Shown here piece by piece: positions 15,775 through 25,128 of a stretch of 64,000 nucleotides of DNA. The notes beneath the pieces were generated by a model. It worked only from the letters and a program-made list of their open reading frames with translations, was not told where the DNA came from and did not search any database. Origin of the DNA: Geodermatophilus tzadiensis. Its GTDB lineage: Bacteria > Actinomycetota > Actinomycetes > Mycobacteriales > Geodermatophilaceae. The position numbers were made by a program, and so were the translations under genes. Where the stretch lies: positions 20,423 to 84,422 of the forward strand of contig NZ_PVTG01000022.1 of assembly GCF_003002915.1 (NCBI RefSeq). Reading direction: 5' to 3'. How positions within the stretch are numbered: the stretch's first letter is position 1; each line of letters begins with the position of its first letter.

Positions 15775-17058
15775 GTGGGTGCCGACACGACCGTGCGGCA
15801 CCTGCTGCTCCGCGGTGACTTCCGCCGGCTGCTCACCACCCGGCTGCTGTCGCAGTTCGGGGACGGCGTCTTCCAGGCCTCGCTGGCCGGCACGGTGCTG
15901 TTCAACCCCCAGCGCGCCGCCGAGCCGATCGACGTCGCCGCGGGGTTCGCCGTCCTGCTGCTCCCGTACTCGGTGGTGGGCCCCTTCGCCGGCGTCTGGC
16001 TGGACCGGTGGAGCCGCCGGCAGGTGCTGCTGCGGGCCAACCTGCTGCGGGCCGTCCTGGTGGCCGCCGTGGCCGGGACGGTGCTCGCCGGGGTCGCCGG
16101 ACTCCCGCTCTACGCACTGGGCCTGGCGGTCTTCTCGGTCACCCGCTTCGTGCTGTCGGCGTTGTCGGCCGGGCTGCCGCACACCGCCGACGAGCCCTCG
16201 CTGGTGTCGGCGAACGCGCTGTCGACGACGTTGGGCGCGGTCGCCACGGTGGCCGGCGGGGGCGCGGCGGTGGTCCTGTCCCGGCTCGGCGTCGCCGGGG
16301 ACGCCGTGTACGCCGCCGTGGCGCTGTCCGCGGCGCTGCCCTACGTGGCGGCGTCGCTCGTCGTGGCGGGGTTCGCCCCGGCGTACCTGGGCCCCGACTC
16401 CGCCGCCGGGCCGGACCGGCTGACGGCGCGGGCGGTGGTGCGCGGGATGGTCGAGGGCGCCCGGCACGCCCGCGCGCGCCCGCCGGTGGCCGCGGCGCTG
16501 CTGGCGATCAGCGCGCACCGGCTCTGCTTCGGCGTCCTGACGCTGGGGACGCTGCTGCTCTACCGCACCGGCTTCCCCGACGCCGGTGGGCTGCTGCCCG
16601 GCGGCCTGGTCGGTCTCGGGCAGGCGGTCGCCGCCGGCGCCGCGGGGACGGTGCTGGCCGCCGCGGTGACGCCGGCGGCGGTGCGGCGGGCGGGCCGGCG
16701 CCGGTGGACGACGGGCCTGCTGGCCGTCGGCGGCGCGCTGCAGCTGGTGCTGGGACTGCCGTTCACCCCGCCGTCGACGGTGGCCGCCGCGTTCGTGCTG
16801 GGCCTGGTGGCGCAGGGCGTGAAGATCTGCGTGGACACCACGCTGCAGGAGTCCCTGGACGACGAGCTGCGCGGCCGCGTCTTCTCCGTCTACGACACCC
16901 TGGTCAACGTCAGCTACGTGACGGCGCTGGTCGCAGCGGCGCTGCTGCTGCCGCCCGACGGCCGCTCGGGAGCCGCGCTGGTCGTCGTCGCGGCGGGGTA
17001 CCTGCTCACCGCGGCGCTCTACGCCCGCCTGACGCGGACGCCCGCCCGCCTGCCCTGA
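15775..17058 (+). CDS. MFS transporter
   Basis: 427 aa with about twelve hydrophobic helices. The loop GVWLDRWSRRQVLLRANLLRAV (near residue 75) is the cytoplasmic A-motif of the EntS-like MFS group, which exports siderophores or drugs. The substrate cannot be inferred. The GTG start at 15775 lies 7 bases after TACCCT (15762-15767) with no ribosome-binding site, so it is probably leaderless. It ends in a short repeat and hairpin shared with the convergent metalloprotease gene. Confidence 0.88.
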   Translation: MGADTTVRHLLLRGDFRRLLTTRLLSQFGDGVFQASLAGTVLFNPQRAAEPIDVAAGFAVLLLPYSVVGPFAGVWLDRWSRRQVLLRANLLRAVLVAAVAGTVLAGVAGLPLYALGLAVFSVTRFVLSALSAGLPHTADEPSLVSANALSTTLGAVATVAGGGAAVVLSRLGVAGDAVYAAVALSAALPYVAASLVVAGFAPAYLGPDSAAGPDRLTARAVVRGMVEGARHARARPPVAAALLAISAHRLCFGVLTLGTLLLYRTGFPDAGGLLPGGLVGLGQAVAAGAAGTVLAAAVTPAAVRRAGRRRWTTGLLAVGGALQLVLGLPFTPPSTVAAAFVLGLVAQGVKICVDTTLQESLDDELRGRVFSVYDTLVNVSYVTALVAAALLLPPDGRSGAALVVVAAGYLLTAALYARLTRTPARLP

Positions 17059-17110
17059 GCCGGCCCGTCCCGAGCCGGCCCGTCCCGAGCCGGCCTCAGA
17101 GGGCCGGCTC
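17057..17110. terminator. Direct repeats and hairpin between convergent genes
   Basis: Two exact 15-base copies of GAGCCGGCCCGTCCC (17057-17071, 17072-17086) and a partial third lead into a hairpin, GAGCCGGCC (17087-17095) with 17102-17110, that overlaps the end of the metalloprotease gene. It probably terminates both units. Confidence 0.55.
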
Positions 17111-17932
17111 GCACGGCCCCCGGCCGAGCCGGGCCAGGCCGTGGCGGTCGCCGGGCCCGAGCTCCCCGGTGGCGCTGCCGTGCGGGGACATCAGCTCGCC
17201 GGGGTCGTCGACGTGCCCGAGGCCCACGACGTGCGCCAGCTCGTGCACCAGCACGCCGCGGAGGGCCGCCCGCCCCTCGGGGGAGCCGACCACGGCGGCG
17301 GCCCACCCCGCGTCGACGGCGACCGCGCCGGTCACGTACACGTACGGGCCGCCCGCCGACCACGCCTCGCTGCCGCCGACACCGGCCACCGTGCCGGCGA
17401 GGGCGGGCACCGTCGCGGGCGTCTCCCAGCTGACGAGGACCGGCGCCCAGCGGTCGCCGTAGCGGCCGGGCTGGGCGGCCGGGCGGTCCTCCGACCACGC
17501 CTCGTCGGTGGCGCCGTCGGCGACGAACCGCAGCCCGGTGGCCGCCGACACCTCGGCCACCGCCTCCGCGACCAGGCCCGCACCCCCCGCCGGGACGCCG
17601 TCGGGCCGGACGACGTAGTGCACCGGGCGGCACGGGTCGTAGGCGACCGGCGTCTCGCCGTCCCCCTGGTGCTGCAGGAAGCTCCACGTCCCGAGCTCCG
17701 GGACGGCGGGCGGCCGGCCGAGCGGGGCGTCGGCGGCCCCCACGCCGGGCGTCGGGCGGTCCGCGGTCGGGCCGGCCGCGGCGGCCGCGGCCGGTGACCA
17801 GGGCCAGATCGGACGGCCCGCCAGCCAGGCGGCCCCGAGCGCCAGGGCGAGGACGAGCACCACGGCCAGCAGGCCGCGGGCGTTGCCGGGGTGCGGCGCG
17901 GGGAGCCCGCGGGAGTGCGGCCCGCCGTCCAC
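17096..17932 (-). CDS. Membrane-anchored matrixin-like zinc metalloprotease
   Basis: 278 aa. One N-terminal hydrophobic helix (about 20-40) acts as signal or anchor, followed by an Ala/Pro-rich linker. The C-terminal domain has the metzincin zinc motif HELAHVVGLGH near residue 228 and a Met-turn (GELMSPHG), as in M10 matrixin-type peptidases. Cys in YDPCRPVHYVV and near the end (GRGPCEPAL) could form a disulfide. It is probably an extracellular protease; the substrate is unknown. The GTG start at 17932 follows GGGAGG by about 5 bases. Confidence 0.82.
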   Translation of the reverse strand: MDGGPHSRGLPAPHPGNARGLLAVVLVLALALGAAWLAGRPIWPWSPAAAAAAGPTADRPTPGVGAADAPLGRPPAVPELGTWSFLQHQGDGETPVAYDPCRPVHYVVRPDGVPAGGAGLVAEAVAEVSAATGLRFVADGATDEAWSEDRPAAQPGRYGDRWAPVLVSWETPATVPALAGTVAGVGGSEAWSAGGPYVYVTGAVAVDAGWAAAVVGSPEGRAALRGVLVHELAHVVGLGHVDDPGELMSPHGSATGELGPGDRHGLARLGRGPCEPAL

Positions 17933-17993
17933 CCGCGCCTCCCGCCGTCCGGTCCGGGACCGGTCCTACCGGCGGACGGCGCGGTGGGGGAGA

Positions 17994-18023
17994 CCCCGAC
18001 CGGGTGGCACCACCCGGTCGGGG
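17994..18023 (-). terminator. Terminator after the VOC gene
   Basis: A 14-bp perfect inverted repeat, CCCCGACCGGGTGG (17994-18007) with 18010-18023, lies 4 bases beyond the VOC stop codon. Confidence 0.65.
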
Positions 18024-18027
18024 GAGG

Positions 18028-18471
18028 TCAGGAGAGGTCCTGACCCTCGAAGTCCTCGGGCGTGTAGGCGCGCGGCTCGACCAGGACCATCCAGTTGCCC
18101 GAGTTGTCCCGCATGACCGCCTCGACGCCGTAGGGGCGCTGCGTGGGCGGCTGCAGGAACTCCACGCCCCTGGCCGAGAGCTCCTCGTAGGTCCCCTGGC
18201 AGTCGTCGACGTTCACGCCGATCCCCGGCAGCCCGCCCTCGGCCTGCGCCCGCTGCATCGCGGCGACGAGGTCGTCCGACAGCGGCCGGCTCGGGGTGGT
18301 CAGGTGCACCTGCAGCTCGGGCTGGCTGGGGTGCCCCACGGTCACCCAGCGGAAGTCCGGGCCGAGCCGGACGTCGTCCCTGGCCTGGAAGCCGAGGACG
18401 TCGGTGTAGAAGGCGAGGGACTCGTCGATGTCCTTCACCCAGACGCTGACGAGGGAGACGTTGGTGATCAC
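18028..18471 (-). CDS. VOC (glyoxalase/bleomycin-resistance fold) family protein
   Basis: 147 aa. The sequence VSVWVKDIDESLAFYTDVLGFQARDDV and the second half GVNVDDCQGTYEELSARGVEFLQPP...AVMRDNSGNWMVLVEPR show the paired beta-alpha-beta-beta-beta units of VOC proteins. His, Glu and Gln residues that could bind a metal are present (HPSQPELQVHL; VLVEPR). The function could be lyase, dioxygenase or resistance. The GTG start at 18471 lies 6 bases after a TAGCCT element, suggesting a leaderless mRNA. Confidence 0.85.
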   Translation of the reverse strand: MITNVSLVSVWVKDIDESLAFYTDVLGFQARDDVRLGPDFRWVTVGHPSQPELQVHLTTPSRPLSDDLVAAMQRAQAEGGLPGIGVNVDDCQGTYEELSARGVEFLQPPTQRPYGVEAVMRDNSGNWMVLVEPRAYTPEDFEGQDLS

Positions 18472-18502
18472 GCGACGAGGCTAGGGAGCCCCGGTGCACC
18501 GG

Positions 18503-19996
18503 TCAGCGGGCGGCCCACCAGGCGCGCAGCTCCGCCTCGGCGTCCTCGCGGCTGAGGGGGCCGCGCTCGAGACGCAGGTCCTTGAGGTGCTTCCACGCCT
18601 CGCCCACCTCGCGGCCGGGCGGGATGCCGAGGATCTCCATGATCGCGTTGCCGTCGAGGTCGGGGCGGACGCGGGCGAGGTCCTCGGCCGCCGACAGCTC
18701 GGCGATCCGCCGCTCGAGCGAGTCGTAGGTGGCCGCCAGCGCGGCCGCGCGCCGCCGGTTGCGGGTCGTGCAGTCCGAGCGCACCAGCTTGTGCAGGCGG
18801 GGGAGCAGGTCACCGGCGTCGGTGACGTAGCGGCGGACGGCGGAGTCGGTCCACTCGCCCGTGCCGTAGCCGTGGAACCGCAGGTGCAGGAACGTCAGGC
18901 GGGAGACGTCCTCCACGACCTCCTTGGAGTACCGCAGCGCCTGCAGCCGCTTGCGCACCAGCTTGGCGCCGACCACCTCGTGGTGGTGGAAGGAGACCCG
19001 CCCGCGCGGCTCGTGCCGGCGGGTGGCCGGCTTGCCGACGTCGTGCAGCAGCGCGGCCAGTCGCAGCACCAGGTCCGGCGACCCGGCGCCGGGGTCGGCC
19101 TCCTCCAGCGCGATGGCCTGGTCCAGCACGGTCAGCGAGTGGCTGTAGACGTCCTTGTGCTGGTGGTGCTCGTCGATCTCCATCCGCAGCGCGGACAGCT
19201 CGGGCAGCACGACGTCGGCCAGCCCACTGGACACGAACAGCTCCAGCGCCGCGCGCGGCGCGTCCTGCAGCAGCGTCTTGGACAGCTCCACCTGCACCCG
19301 CTCCGGGGTGATCCGGGCCAGCTCGCCGGACATGTCCGTCATCGCCCCGACCACCTCCTCGACCGGGGTCAGGCCGAGCTGGGCGACGAACCGGACGCCG
19401 CGCAGCATCCGCAGCGGGTCGTCGGCGAAGGAGTCCGCGGCCGCCCCGGGGGTGCGCAGCCGGCGGGCGAGCAGGTCGCCCAGGCCGCCGAAGGGGTCGG
19501 TCACCGTGCGGTCGGGGCCGAGGGACACGGCCATCGCGTTGACCGTGAAGTCGCGGCGGGCGAGGTCGTCGACGAGCGAGTCGCCCCAGGCGACCTCGGG
19601 GTTGCGCGACTCGCGGTCGTAGCGGTCGGCGCGGTAGGTGGTGATCTCCAGCCGGGTCGCCTCGCCCGCGTGCCGGACCTCGGCGCCGACGGTGCCGAAC
19701 GCGATCCCCGTGTTCCACGTGGAACTGGCCCAGCCGCGCAGCAGCTGCAGCACCTGCTCGGGCCGCGCGTCGGTGGTGACGTCGAGGTCGCCGGGTGGCC
19801 GCGCGGCACCGGTGCCGGCGGCCAGCAGCGCGTCGCGCACCGACCCGCCGACGAGGTGGGCCTCGAAGCCCGCGGCGGTGAAGCGCTCGCCGAGCTCGAC
19901 GAGCACGGGGGAGACCTCGACCAGGTCGCGCACGGCCTGCTGGACCGCCGGGGGGACGGGCACGGCGGCCGCGCGACTCTCGGGCTGTCCGGACAC
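18503..19996 (-). CDS. CCA tRNA nucleotidyltransferase
   Basis: 497 aa, of the class II nucleotidyltransferase family. VGGSVRDALL (about 50) and GDLDVTTDA (about 69) form the catalytic head; RRDFTVNAMAVSL and FADDPLRMLRGVRF follow. An HD-type domain (SLTVLDQAIAL...LAALLHDVGKPATR; HHHEVVGAKL) lies in the middle. It adds or repairs the 3' CCA of tRNAs, which matters here because tRNA-Ile and tRNA-Ala in the window lack an encoded CCA. Mycobacteria call the orthologue pcnA. The GTG start at 19996 lies 8 bases after TACCCT. A parS site is embedded in the gene at 19712-19725. Confidence 0.94.
   Translation of the reverse strand: MSGQPESRAAAVPVPPAVQQAVRDLVEVSPVLVELGERFTAAGFEAHLVGGSVRDALLAAGTGAARPPGDLDVTTDARPEQVLQLLRGWASSTWNTGIAFGTVGAEVRHAGEATRLEITTYRADRYDRESRNPEVAWGDSLVDDLARRDFTVNAMAVSLGPDRTVTDPFGGLGDLLARRLRTPGAAADSFADDPLRMLRGVRFVAQLGLTPVEEVVGAMTDMSGELARITPERVQVELSKTLLQDAPRAALELFVSSGLADVVLPELSALRMEIDEHHQHKDVYSHSLTVLDQAIALEEADPGAGSPDLVLRLAALLHDVGKPATRRHEPRGRVSFHHHEVVGAKLVRKRLQALRYSKEVVEDVSRLTFLHLRFHGYGTGEWTDSAVRRYVTDAGDLLPRLHKLVRSDCTTRNRRRAAALAATYDSLERRIAELSAAEDLARVRPDLDGNAIMEILGIPPGREVGEAWKHLKDLRLERGPLSREDAEAELRAWWAAR
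19712..19725. promoter_or_regulatory. parS site inside the CCA-enzyme gene
   Basis: A perfect 14-base palindrome GTTCCACGTGGAAC, identical to the site next to parA at 34584-34597, the expected ParB-binding sequence in this lineage. It is read as Ser-Thr-Trp-Asn in the gene and lies about 14.8 kb from parAB. Confidence 0.8.
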
Positions 19997-20004
19997 GACG
20001 ATCC

Positions 20005-20032
20005 AGGGTAGTGGGACCACTCGCGCTACCCT
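20005..20032. promoter_or_regulatory. Back-to-back divergent promoters (CCA enzyme / Nudix)
   Basis: AGGGTA (20005-20010, TACCCT on the minus strand) and TACCCT (20027-20032, plus strand) face outward with 16 bases between them. Each ends 6-8 bases before a start codon (minus GTG 19996, plus ATG 20039). The only possible -35 regions overlap the opposite -10, so the two promoters probably compete or are co-regulated. Confidence 0.6.
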
Positions 20033-20038
20033 CCTCGC

Positions 20039-20515
20039 ATGGCTGGGACCGGCGGACGTGGACGCCCCGGCCGCCGTCTGCGCCGGGTCGACGAGACCTC
20101 CGCGGGCGGCCTGGTCGTCGCCGACGACGGCATCCACGGACCCCGGGCCGCCCTCATCGGCCGCACCGACCGTCGCGGCCGGCTGCTGTGGTCGCTGCCG
20201 AAGGGCCACATCGAGGAGGGCGAGACCCCCGAGGACACCGCCGTCCGGGAGGTCGCGGAGGAGACCGGGATCATCGGCGAGGTGCTGGCCCCGCTCGGGA
20301 TCATCGACTTCTGGTTCGTGGCCGAGGGACGCCGCGTGCACAAGACCGTGCACCACTTCCTCCTGCGCGCCATCGGCGGCGCGCTGTCCGACGCCGACGT
20401 CGAGGTCACCGAGGTCGCCTGGGTGCCCCTCGACGAGCTGAGCGGTCGGCTCGCCTACGCCGACGAGCGTGCGCTGGTCGAGCGCGCGCCCGCGCTGCTC
20501 GCCGACAGTGCGTGA
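20039..20515 (+). CDS. Nudix hydrolase (MutT family)
   Basis: 158 aa with a complete Nudix box, [23 protein letters not shown] (residues 57-79, fitting GX5EX7REUXEEXGU). The family hydrolyses nucleoside diphosphates linked to another moiety; the mycobacterial gene in the same place is mutT4. The N-terminal tail ([11 protein letters not shown]) is basic. The ATG start at 20039 lies 6 bases after TACCCT with no ribosome-binding site, so the mRNA is probably leaderless. Confidence 0.92.
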   Translation: MAGTGGRGRPGRRLRRVDETSAGGLVVADDGIHGPRAALIGRTDRRGRLLWSLPKGHIEEGETPEDTAVREVAEETGIIGEVLAPLGIIDFWFVAEGRRVHKTVHHFLLRAIGGALSDADVEVTEVAWVPLDELSGRLAYADERALVERAPALLADSA

Positions 20516-20582
20516 CCCGGCGCCCGAGGTCCCTCCCAGGCATCCCACCCCCCGACCCGGGGACGGCCGGCGCGGGGGAGCC

Positions 20583-22874
20583 GTGACGCGCCGCCGGAGC
20601 GCGCGGGTGCTGGCGACGGCCCTGCTGACCCTGCCGCTGCTCGCCGCCGCACCCGTGGCCGCCGCGCCCGTGGCCGCCGCACCCGCACCCGTCGCACCCG
20701 TCCCGGCACCCGCACCCGCACCCGCACCCGCCGCCGACGACCGGCCGGTCGCGGTCGAGGTGACCCGGCTCGACCCGCGGACCGTCGCCCCCGGGGGCAC
20801 CGTCACCGTCGAGGGCCGGCTGACCAACACCGGCACCGAGTCGCTCACCGACCTCACCGTGCGGCTGCAGCGGGGCCAGGTGGTGACCACGCGGGCCGAG
20901 CTGCTCGCCACCGACGCCGACGCCGACCCGGTCACCGCCGGCACCGCCCCCTTCGCGACGGTCACCGGGGAGCTCGCGCCCGGCGACGAGGTGGCCTTCA
21001 CCTACACCGCCACCACCGCCGACCTGGCCATGGACCGCGACGGCGTCTACCCGCTGCTGCTCAACCTCAACGCCACCGGCCCCGACGGCGAGCAGAGCCG
21101 CGTCGGGGAGGTGACCACCTCGGTCGTGCAGCAGACGGCGCCGCCGGCGGCCACCACGTCGGTCGCCTGGCTCTGGCCGCTAGTCGAGCCCACCCACCGC
21201 GACGCCGCCGGCGGGTTCGTCGACGACGACCTGGCCGCCGAGGTGTCCGCCGACGGCCGGCTCGACCGGGCGCTCGCGGTGCTCGAGCGGCTGCCCACCA
21301 CCGTCCCCCCGGGCGCCACCGAGCCCGAACCGGTCGCGCCGGTGACGGTGGCGGTCGACCCCGTGCTGGTCGAGGAGCTCGCGCTCATGGCCCGGGGGCC
21401 CTACGCCGTCGCCGGGCAGGAGGCCGCCGGTACCGGCACCGGGGCCGCCGCCGCGTGGCTCGAGCGCCTGCGCGCCGTGGCCGCCGACCACCCCGTCGTC
21501 GCGCTGCCCTACGGCGACGTGGACGCCGACGCGCTGCAGGCCGCCGGCCTGCCCGCCGTCGTCACCCGGAGCCTGCCCCGCGCCGCGGAGGACCCGGGCG
21601 ACGGCGACGGCGGCGCGGTGGCCGGCGCCGACTCCCCGGGCCCGGCCGGCGCCGACCTGCTGGCCGAGCAGCTCGGCGTCGAGCCCCGCACCGACCTCGC
21701 CTGGGTCGCCGGCGGCCCGCTGCGCGCCGACACCCTGGCCACGCTGGCCGGCGGCGGCGTCGACACGGTCGTGCTCGACTCCGGCGCGCTGGACGACGCG
21801 GACGCCGTCCTGGGCCTCGACGGCGCTGCCGCCGCGCGCGCGACCGTCGCCGGGGAGGACGGGCCGGTCCCCGCGCTGGTCGCCGACGGGCGGCTCTCGG
21901 CCCTGGTCGGGTCGGCCGGGGCCACCGACGGCGGCGTGCGGGTGGCCGAGCAGCGCTACCTCGCCGAGCTGGTGCTGCTGTCCCAGCAGCCGGTGGCCGA
22001 CCCGGCGGGCCAGAGCGTGCTGGTCGCCCCGCCGCGCGACGTCGACCCCGACCCCGACGGCGTCGCCGCGATGATCGCCGACACCGCGCTGCCCGGGCTG
22101 CGCCCGGCCTCCCTCACCGACCTCGCCGCGGGACCGCTCGGCCGCGCGGACGGCGCGCTCGCGCCCGCCGACGGTGACCCGGCGCAGACGGCGGCCCTGG
22201 ACCCGGCCGCGCTGGCCGACGTCGCCGCCGCGGTGGACCTGCGCGACGACCTGGCCGGCGCCGTCGTCGGCGAGCCCGCCGGCGCCCTGGCGCCCTACGA
22301 CGCCGCCACCGCGCGTGCGGCCTCCACCTCCTGGCGGGACGACCCGGAGGGCTCCCGGGTGGTGGCGGCCGACCTGCGCGCCACCCTCGGCGGGCTGCGC
22401 GAGCAGGTGACCCTGCTGGCCCCCGCCGAGGGCAGCTACAGCCTGGCCTCCAACGACGCGCCCCTGGTGCTCACCGTGCAGAACGACCTGCCCTTCGCCG
22501 TGCGGGTGCTGGTGGCCGTGCGCACCCGCGACAACGTGGGGCTGACCCTCGGCGACGTCGGCGTCCAGGAGGCCGCGCCCCGGCAGCGCACGACGCTGCA
22601 GGTGCCCACGCAGCTGAGCCAGTCCGGGCGCTTCGCCGTGACCGCGACGCTCACCACGCCCGACGGCGGCCCGCTGGGCGACCCGGTCGCGATCCAGGTG
22701 CGCAGCACGACGTACGGCACCATCTCGCTGTCGATCACCATCGGCGCCGCCGTCCTGCTCGGCCTGCTCTTCCTGCGCCGCGGGGTGCTGTTCGTGCTGC
22801 GCCGCCGCCGCGGCACGGCCGAGGAGGAGCAGCCGGCGGGCACCGTCTGGCCGCCCAGCCGGAGCCCGGTGTGA
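20583..22874 (+). CDS. DUF6049 secreted/membrane protein
   Basis: 763 aa. An N-terminal signal sequence (LATALLTLPLLAAAPVAAAP) leads into a low-complexity Ala/Pro/Val stretch, then extracellular domains of unknown fold and one C-terminal membrane helix (ISLSITIGAAVLLGLLFL) ending in RRRRG. It is the actinobacterial DUF6049 protein, always beside MurJ (Rv3909-type position). The GTG start has GGGGGAG upstream. The stop overlaps the murJ start (GTGA). Its role is unknown; the context suggests help in lipid II export or cell-wall assembly. Confidence 0.88.
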   Translation: MTRRRSARVLATALLTLPLLAAAPVAAAPVAAAPAPVAPVPAPAPAPAPAADDRPVAVEVTRLDPRTVAPGGTVTVEGRLTNTGTESLTDLTVRLQRGQVVTTRAELLATDADADPVTAGTAPFATVTGELAPGDEVAFTYTATTADLAMDRDGVYPLLLNLNATGPDGEQSRVGEVTTSVVQQTAPPAATTSVAWLWPLVEPTHRDAAGGFVDDDLAAEVSADGRLDRALAVLERLPTTVPPGATEPEPVAPVTVAVDPVLVEELALMARGPYAVAGQEAAGTGTGAAAAWLERLRAVAADHPVVALPYGDVDADALQAAGLPAVVTRSLPRAAEDPGDGDGGAVAGADSPGPAGADLLAEQLGVEPRTDLAWVAGGPLRADTLATLAGGGVDTVVLDSGALDDADAVLGLDGAAAARATVAGEDGPVPALVADGRLSALVGSAGATDGGVRVAEQRYLAELVLLSQQPVADPAGQSVLVAPPRDVDPDPDGVAAMIADTALPGLRPASLTDLAAGPLGRADGALAPADGDPAQTAALDPAALADVAAAVDLRDDLAGAVVGEPAGALAPYDAATARAASTSWRDDPEGSRVVAADLRATLGGLREQVTLLAPAEGSYSLASNDAPLVLTVQNDLPFAVRVLVAVRTRDNVGLTLGDVGVQEAAPRQRTTLQVPTQLSQSGRFAVTATLTTPDGGPLGDPVAIQVRSTTYGTISLSITIGAAVLLGLLFLRRGVLFVLRRRRGTAEEEQPAGTVWPPSRSPV

Positions 22875-25054
22875 CCGGCGGCCCGCGCAGCGAGGAGGAG
22901 CTCGCGGCGCACGATCCGTCCCCCGACCTGGCGGACGCCGCGGTGGACGACGGGGTGCGCGACGGGGTGGAGGAGGACCGGCCCGCCCGCGGCCCGGTCA
23001 CCCGGCCGCTGCCGCCGGTGCCCCCGTCCGCGCCGCCGTCGTCCCGCTCCGCGGCATCGTCCCGCTCCGCGGCGCCGTCCCGCTCCGCGGCGGCGTCCCC
23101 GGCGGGCCGGCCGGCCCGGCCGCTGCCCCCGCCGCCCTACCCGGTGGTGCCGGCCGGCGACGCCGCGACCCCCGCCCGGCCGGTGCTACCCGTGCCGCCG
23201 CCGGCTCGCCCGGCAGCGGCGGTCCCCGTGCCGCCCGCGTCCCCGCCCGTGTCCCCCCCGTCCCCGCCCGCCGGTGTCCCGCAGCGCGCGCCCCGGCCGC
23301 TGCCGCCGGTGCCCCCGCCGGCCCGCCGCCGGTTCATCCCGGCCGACGAGACCCAGGTCATCCCGATCCTGCAGCTGCCCCCGGTGCCGAACGCGCCGGA
23401 GGGGGAGACCGAGGAGGAGGCCCAGCAGCGGGAGGGCCCGCCCGGCGGCAGCCGGGGCATCCTGCGCGCCGCCGGCACCATGGCGGTGGCCACGCTGGTG
23501 TCCCGGGTGACCGGCCTGCTGCGCACGATGGTGCTGGCCGCGGCGCTGGGCGTCGGGCTGGTCAACGACGCCTACAACACGGCCAACACGCTGCCCAACA
23601 TCGTCTACGAGCTGCTGCTCGGCGGCGTCCTGACCTCGGTGATCGTGCCGCTGCTGGTGCACGCCCAGGAGCGCGACCGCGACGGCGGGGTGGCCTACGC
23701 GCAGCGGCTGTCCACGCTCGCCGTCGCGGGGCTGGTCGTGGTCACCGCGCTCGCCGTCGCCGTCGCGCCGCTGCTGACCGCCCTCTACGGCATCCAGGGC
23801 GACCCGGAGCAGGTGCGCCTGGCCAACTGGCTGGCGCGCATCCTGCTGCTGGAGATCGTGTTCTACGGCGTGGGGGCGCTGGCCCAGGCGGTCCTCAACA
23901 GCCGCGGCGTCTTCGGCCCGCCCGCCTGGGCGCCGGTGCTCAACAACGTCGTCGTCATCGCCACCGGCCTGCTGTTCATCGCGGCCGGCGGCCCCGGCGA
24001 CCTCGAGCCGCGGACGATCTCCAGCGGGCAGGTGTGGCTGCTCGGCGGCGGCACGCTGCTGGGCATCGTGGTGCAGGCGCTGGTCCTGGTGCCGCTGCTG
24101 CGCCGGGCCGGCGTCCCGCTGCGGCCGCGCTGGAACGTGCGCCGGACCGGCCTGCGCGAGGTCGGTGGCCTGGGCGTGTGGGTGGTCCTCTACGTCGCGG
24201 TCAGCCAGATCGGCGTCATCGTCGCCACCCGGGTGGCCAACGCCGCGGCGCGCGAGGGGGGCCTGGGCTCCAGCGCCTTCGCCTACGCCAGCCTGCTGTT
24301 CCAGATGCCCTACGGGATCATCGGCGTCGCCCTGCTCACCGCCCTCGTGCCGCGGATGAGCCGCGCCGCCGCCCGGCACGACGTCCCCGGCGTGGTCCAG
24401 GACCTCGCGCTGGGCACCCGCCTCTCCGCGCTCGGCCTGCTGCCGGTGACCGCCGCGCTCACCGTGCTCGGCCCGGCGCTGGGGGTCGTCGCCTTCGCCC
24501 GCGGCAACACCTCCGTGGCCGAGGCCCAGGGCATCGGCGCGGCGCTGGCCCTCGGTGCGTTCGGCCTGCTGCCCATGGCGGTGACCCTGCTGCAGCTGCG
24601 GGTCTTCTACGCCATGAAGGACGCCAAGACGCCGACGCTCATCCAGGTCGGCATGGTCGTCGTCCGGGTGCCGTTGCTGCTGCTCGTGCCGGTGCTGGTC
24701 GGGCCCGAGCACGTCGTCGCCGGGCTCATGCTGGCCACCAGCGTCACCTACCTCGCCGGCTGGGCGCTGGGCCACCTCGCGCTGCGCCGCCACCTGCGGA
24801 CGGCGGGCAGCGGACGCACCCTGGGACCGGTGCTGCGCATGGCGGTCGCCGCGGTCGTCGGCGCGCTCGCCGGCCGGCTGCTCGTGAGCGTGACGGACGA
24901 CGCGTTCGGGACGTCGGTCACGGGCTCGCTCGCGACCGTGCTGGTCGGTACCGTGGTCGTCGGTGTCACGACCCTGGCCGGGTTCGTGCTCGCCCGCGTC
25001 CCGGAGCTCCGGGGACCCCTCGCCGCCCTCCGCGCGCGGCTGGGCCGCGGGTGA
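22871..25054 (+). CDS. murJ: Lipid II flippase MurJ (MviN)
   Basis: 727 aa. Residues 1-195 are a Pro-rich cytoplasmic tail; from residue about 197 the MurJ core begins (RAAGTMAVATLVSRVTGLLRTMVLAAALG) with about 14 membrane helices and the motif ANTLPNIVYELLLGGVLTSVIVPL. MurJ moves the peptidoglycan precursor lipid II across the membrane. The start GTG overlaps the DUF6049 stop. In Mycobacterium the MviN protein continues into a pseudokinase; here the protein ends and the pseudokinase is a separate gene (25129). The Pro-rich N-tail is unusually long. Confidence 0.95.
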   Translation: MTGGPRSEEELAAHDPSPDLADAAVDDGVRDGVEEDRPARGPVTRPLPPVPPSAPPSSRSAASSRSAAPSRSAAASPAGRPARPLPPPPYPVVPAGDAATPARPVLPVPPPARPAAAVPVPPASPPVSPPSPPAGVPQRAPRPLPPVPPPARRRFIPADETQVIPILQLPPVPNAPEGETEEEAQQREGPPGGSRGILRAAGTMAVATLVSRVTGLLRTMVLAAALGVGLVNDAYNTANTLPNIVYELLLGGVLTSVIVPLLVHAQERDRDGGVAYAQRLSTLAVAGLVVVTALAVAVAPLLTALYGIQGDPEQVRLANWLARILLLEIVFYGVGALAQAVLNSRGVFGPPAWAPVLNNVVVIATGLLFIAAGGPGDLEPRTISSGQVWLLGGGTLLGIVVQALVLVPLLRRAGVPLRPRWNVRRTGLREVGGLGVWVVLYVAVSQIGVIVATRVANAAAREGGLGSSAFAYASLLFQMPYGIIGVALLTALVPRMSRAAARHDVPGVVQDLALGTRLSALGLLPVTAALTVLGPALGVVAFARGNTSVAEAQGIGAALALGAFGLLPMAVTLLQLRVFYAMKDAKTPTLIQVGMVVVRVPLLLLVPVLVGPEHVVAGLMLATSVTYLAGWALGHLALRRHLRTAGSGRTLGPVLRMAVAAVVGALAGRLLVSVTDDAFGTSVTGSLATVLVGTVVVGVTTLAGFVLARVPELRGPLAALRARLGRG
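23041..23094 (+). repeat. 18-bp tandem repeat in the MurJ N-tail
   Basis: Three 18-base units containing TCCCGCTCCGCGGC (23041-23094) encode SRSAAS, SRSAAP and SRSAAA. The stretch is a simple coding repeat within the disordered tail. Confidence 0.6.
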
Positions 25055-25128
25055 GCACCGTCCCGCCCGGACCGGCGCCCGCACCGGGGCAGCCAGCCGC
25101 CGGACCCGGAAGGAGGACGGCCGCGTCG

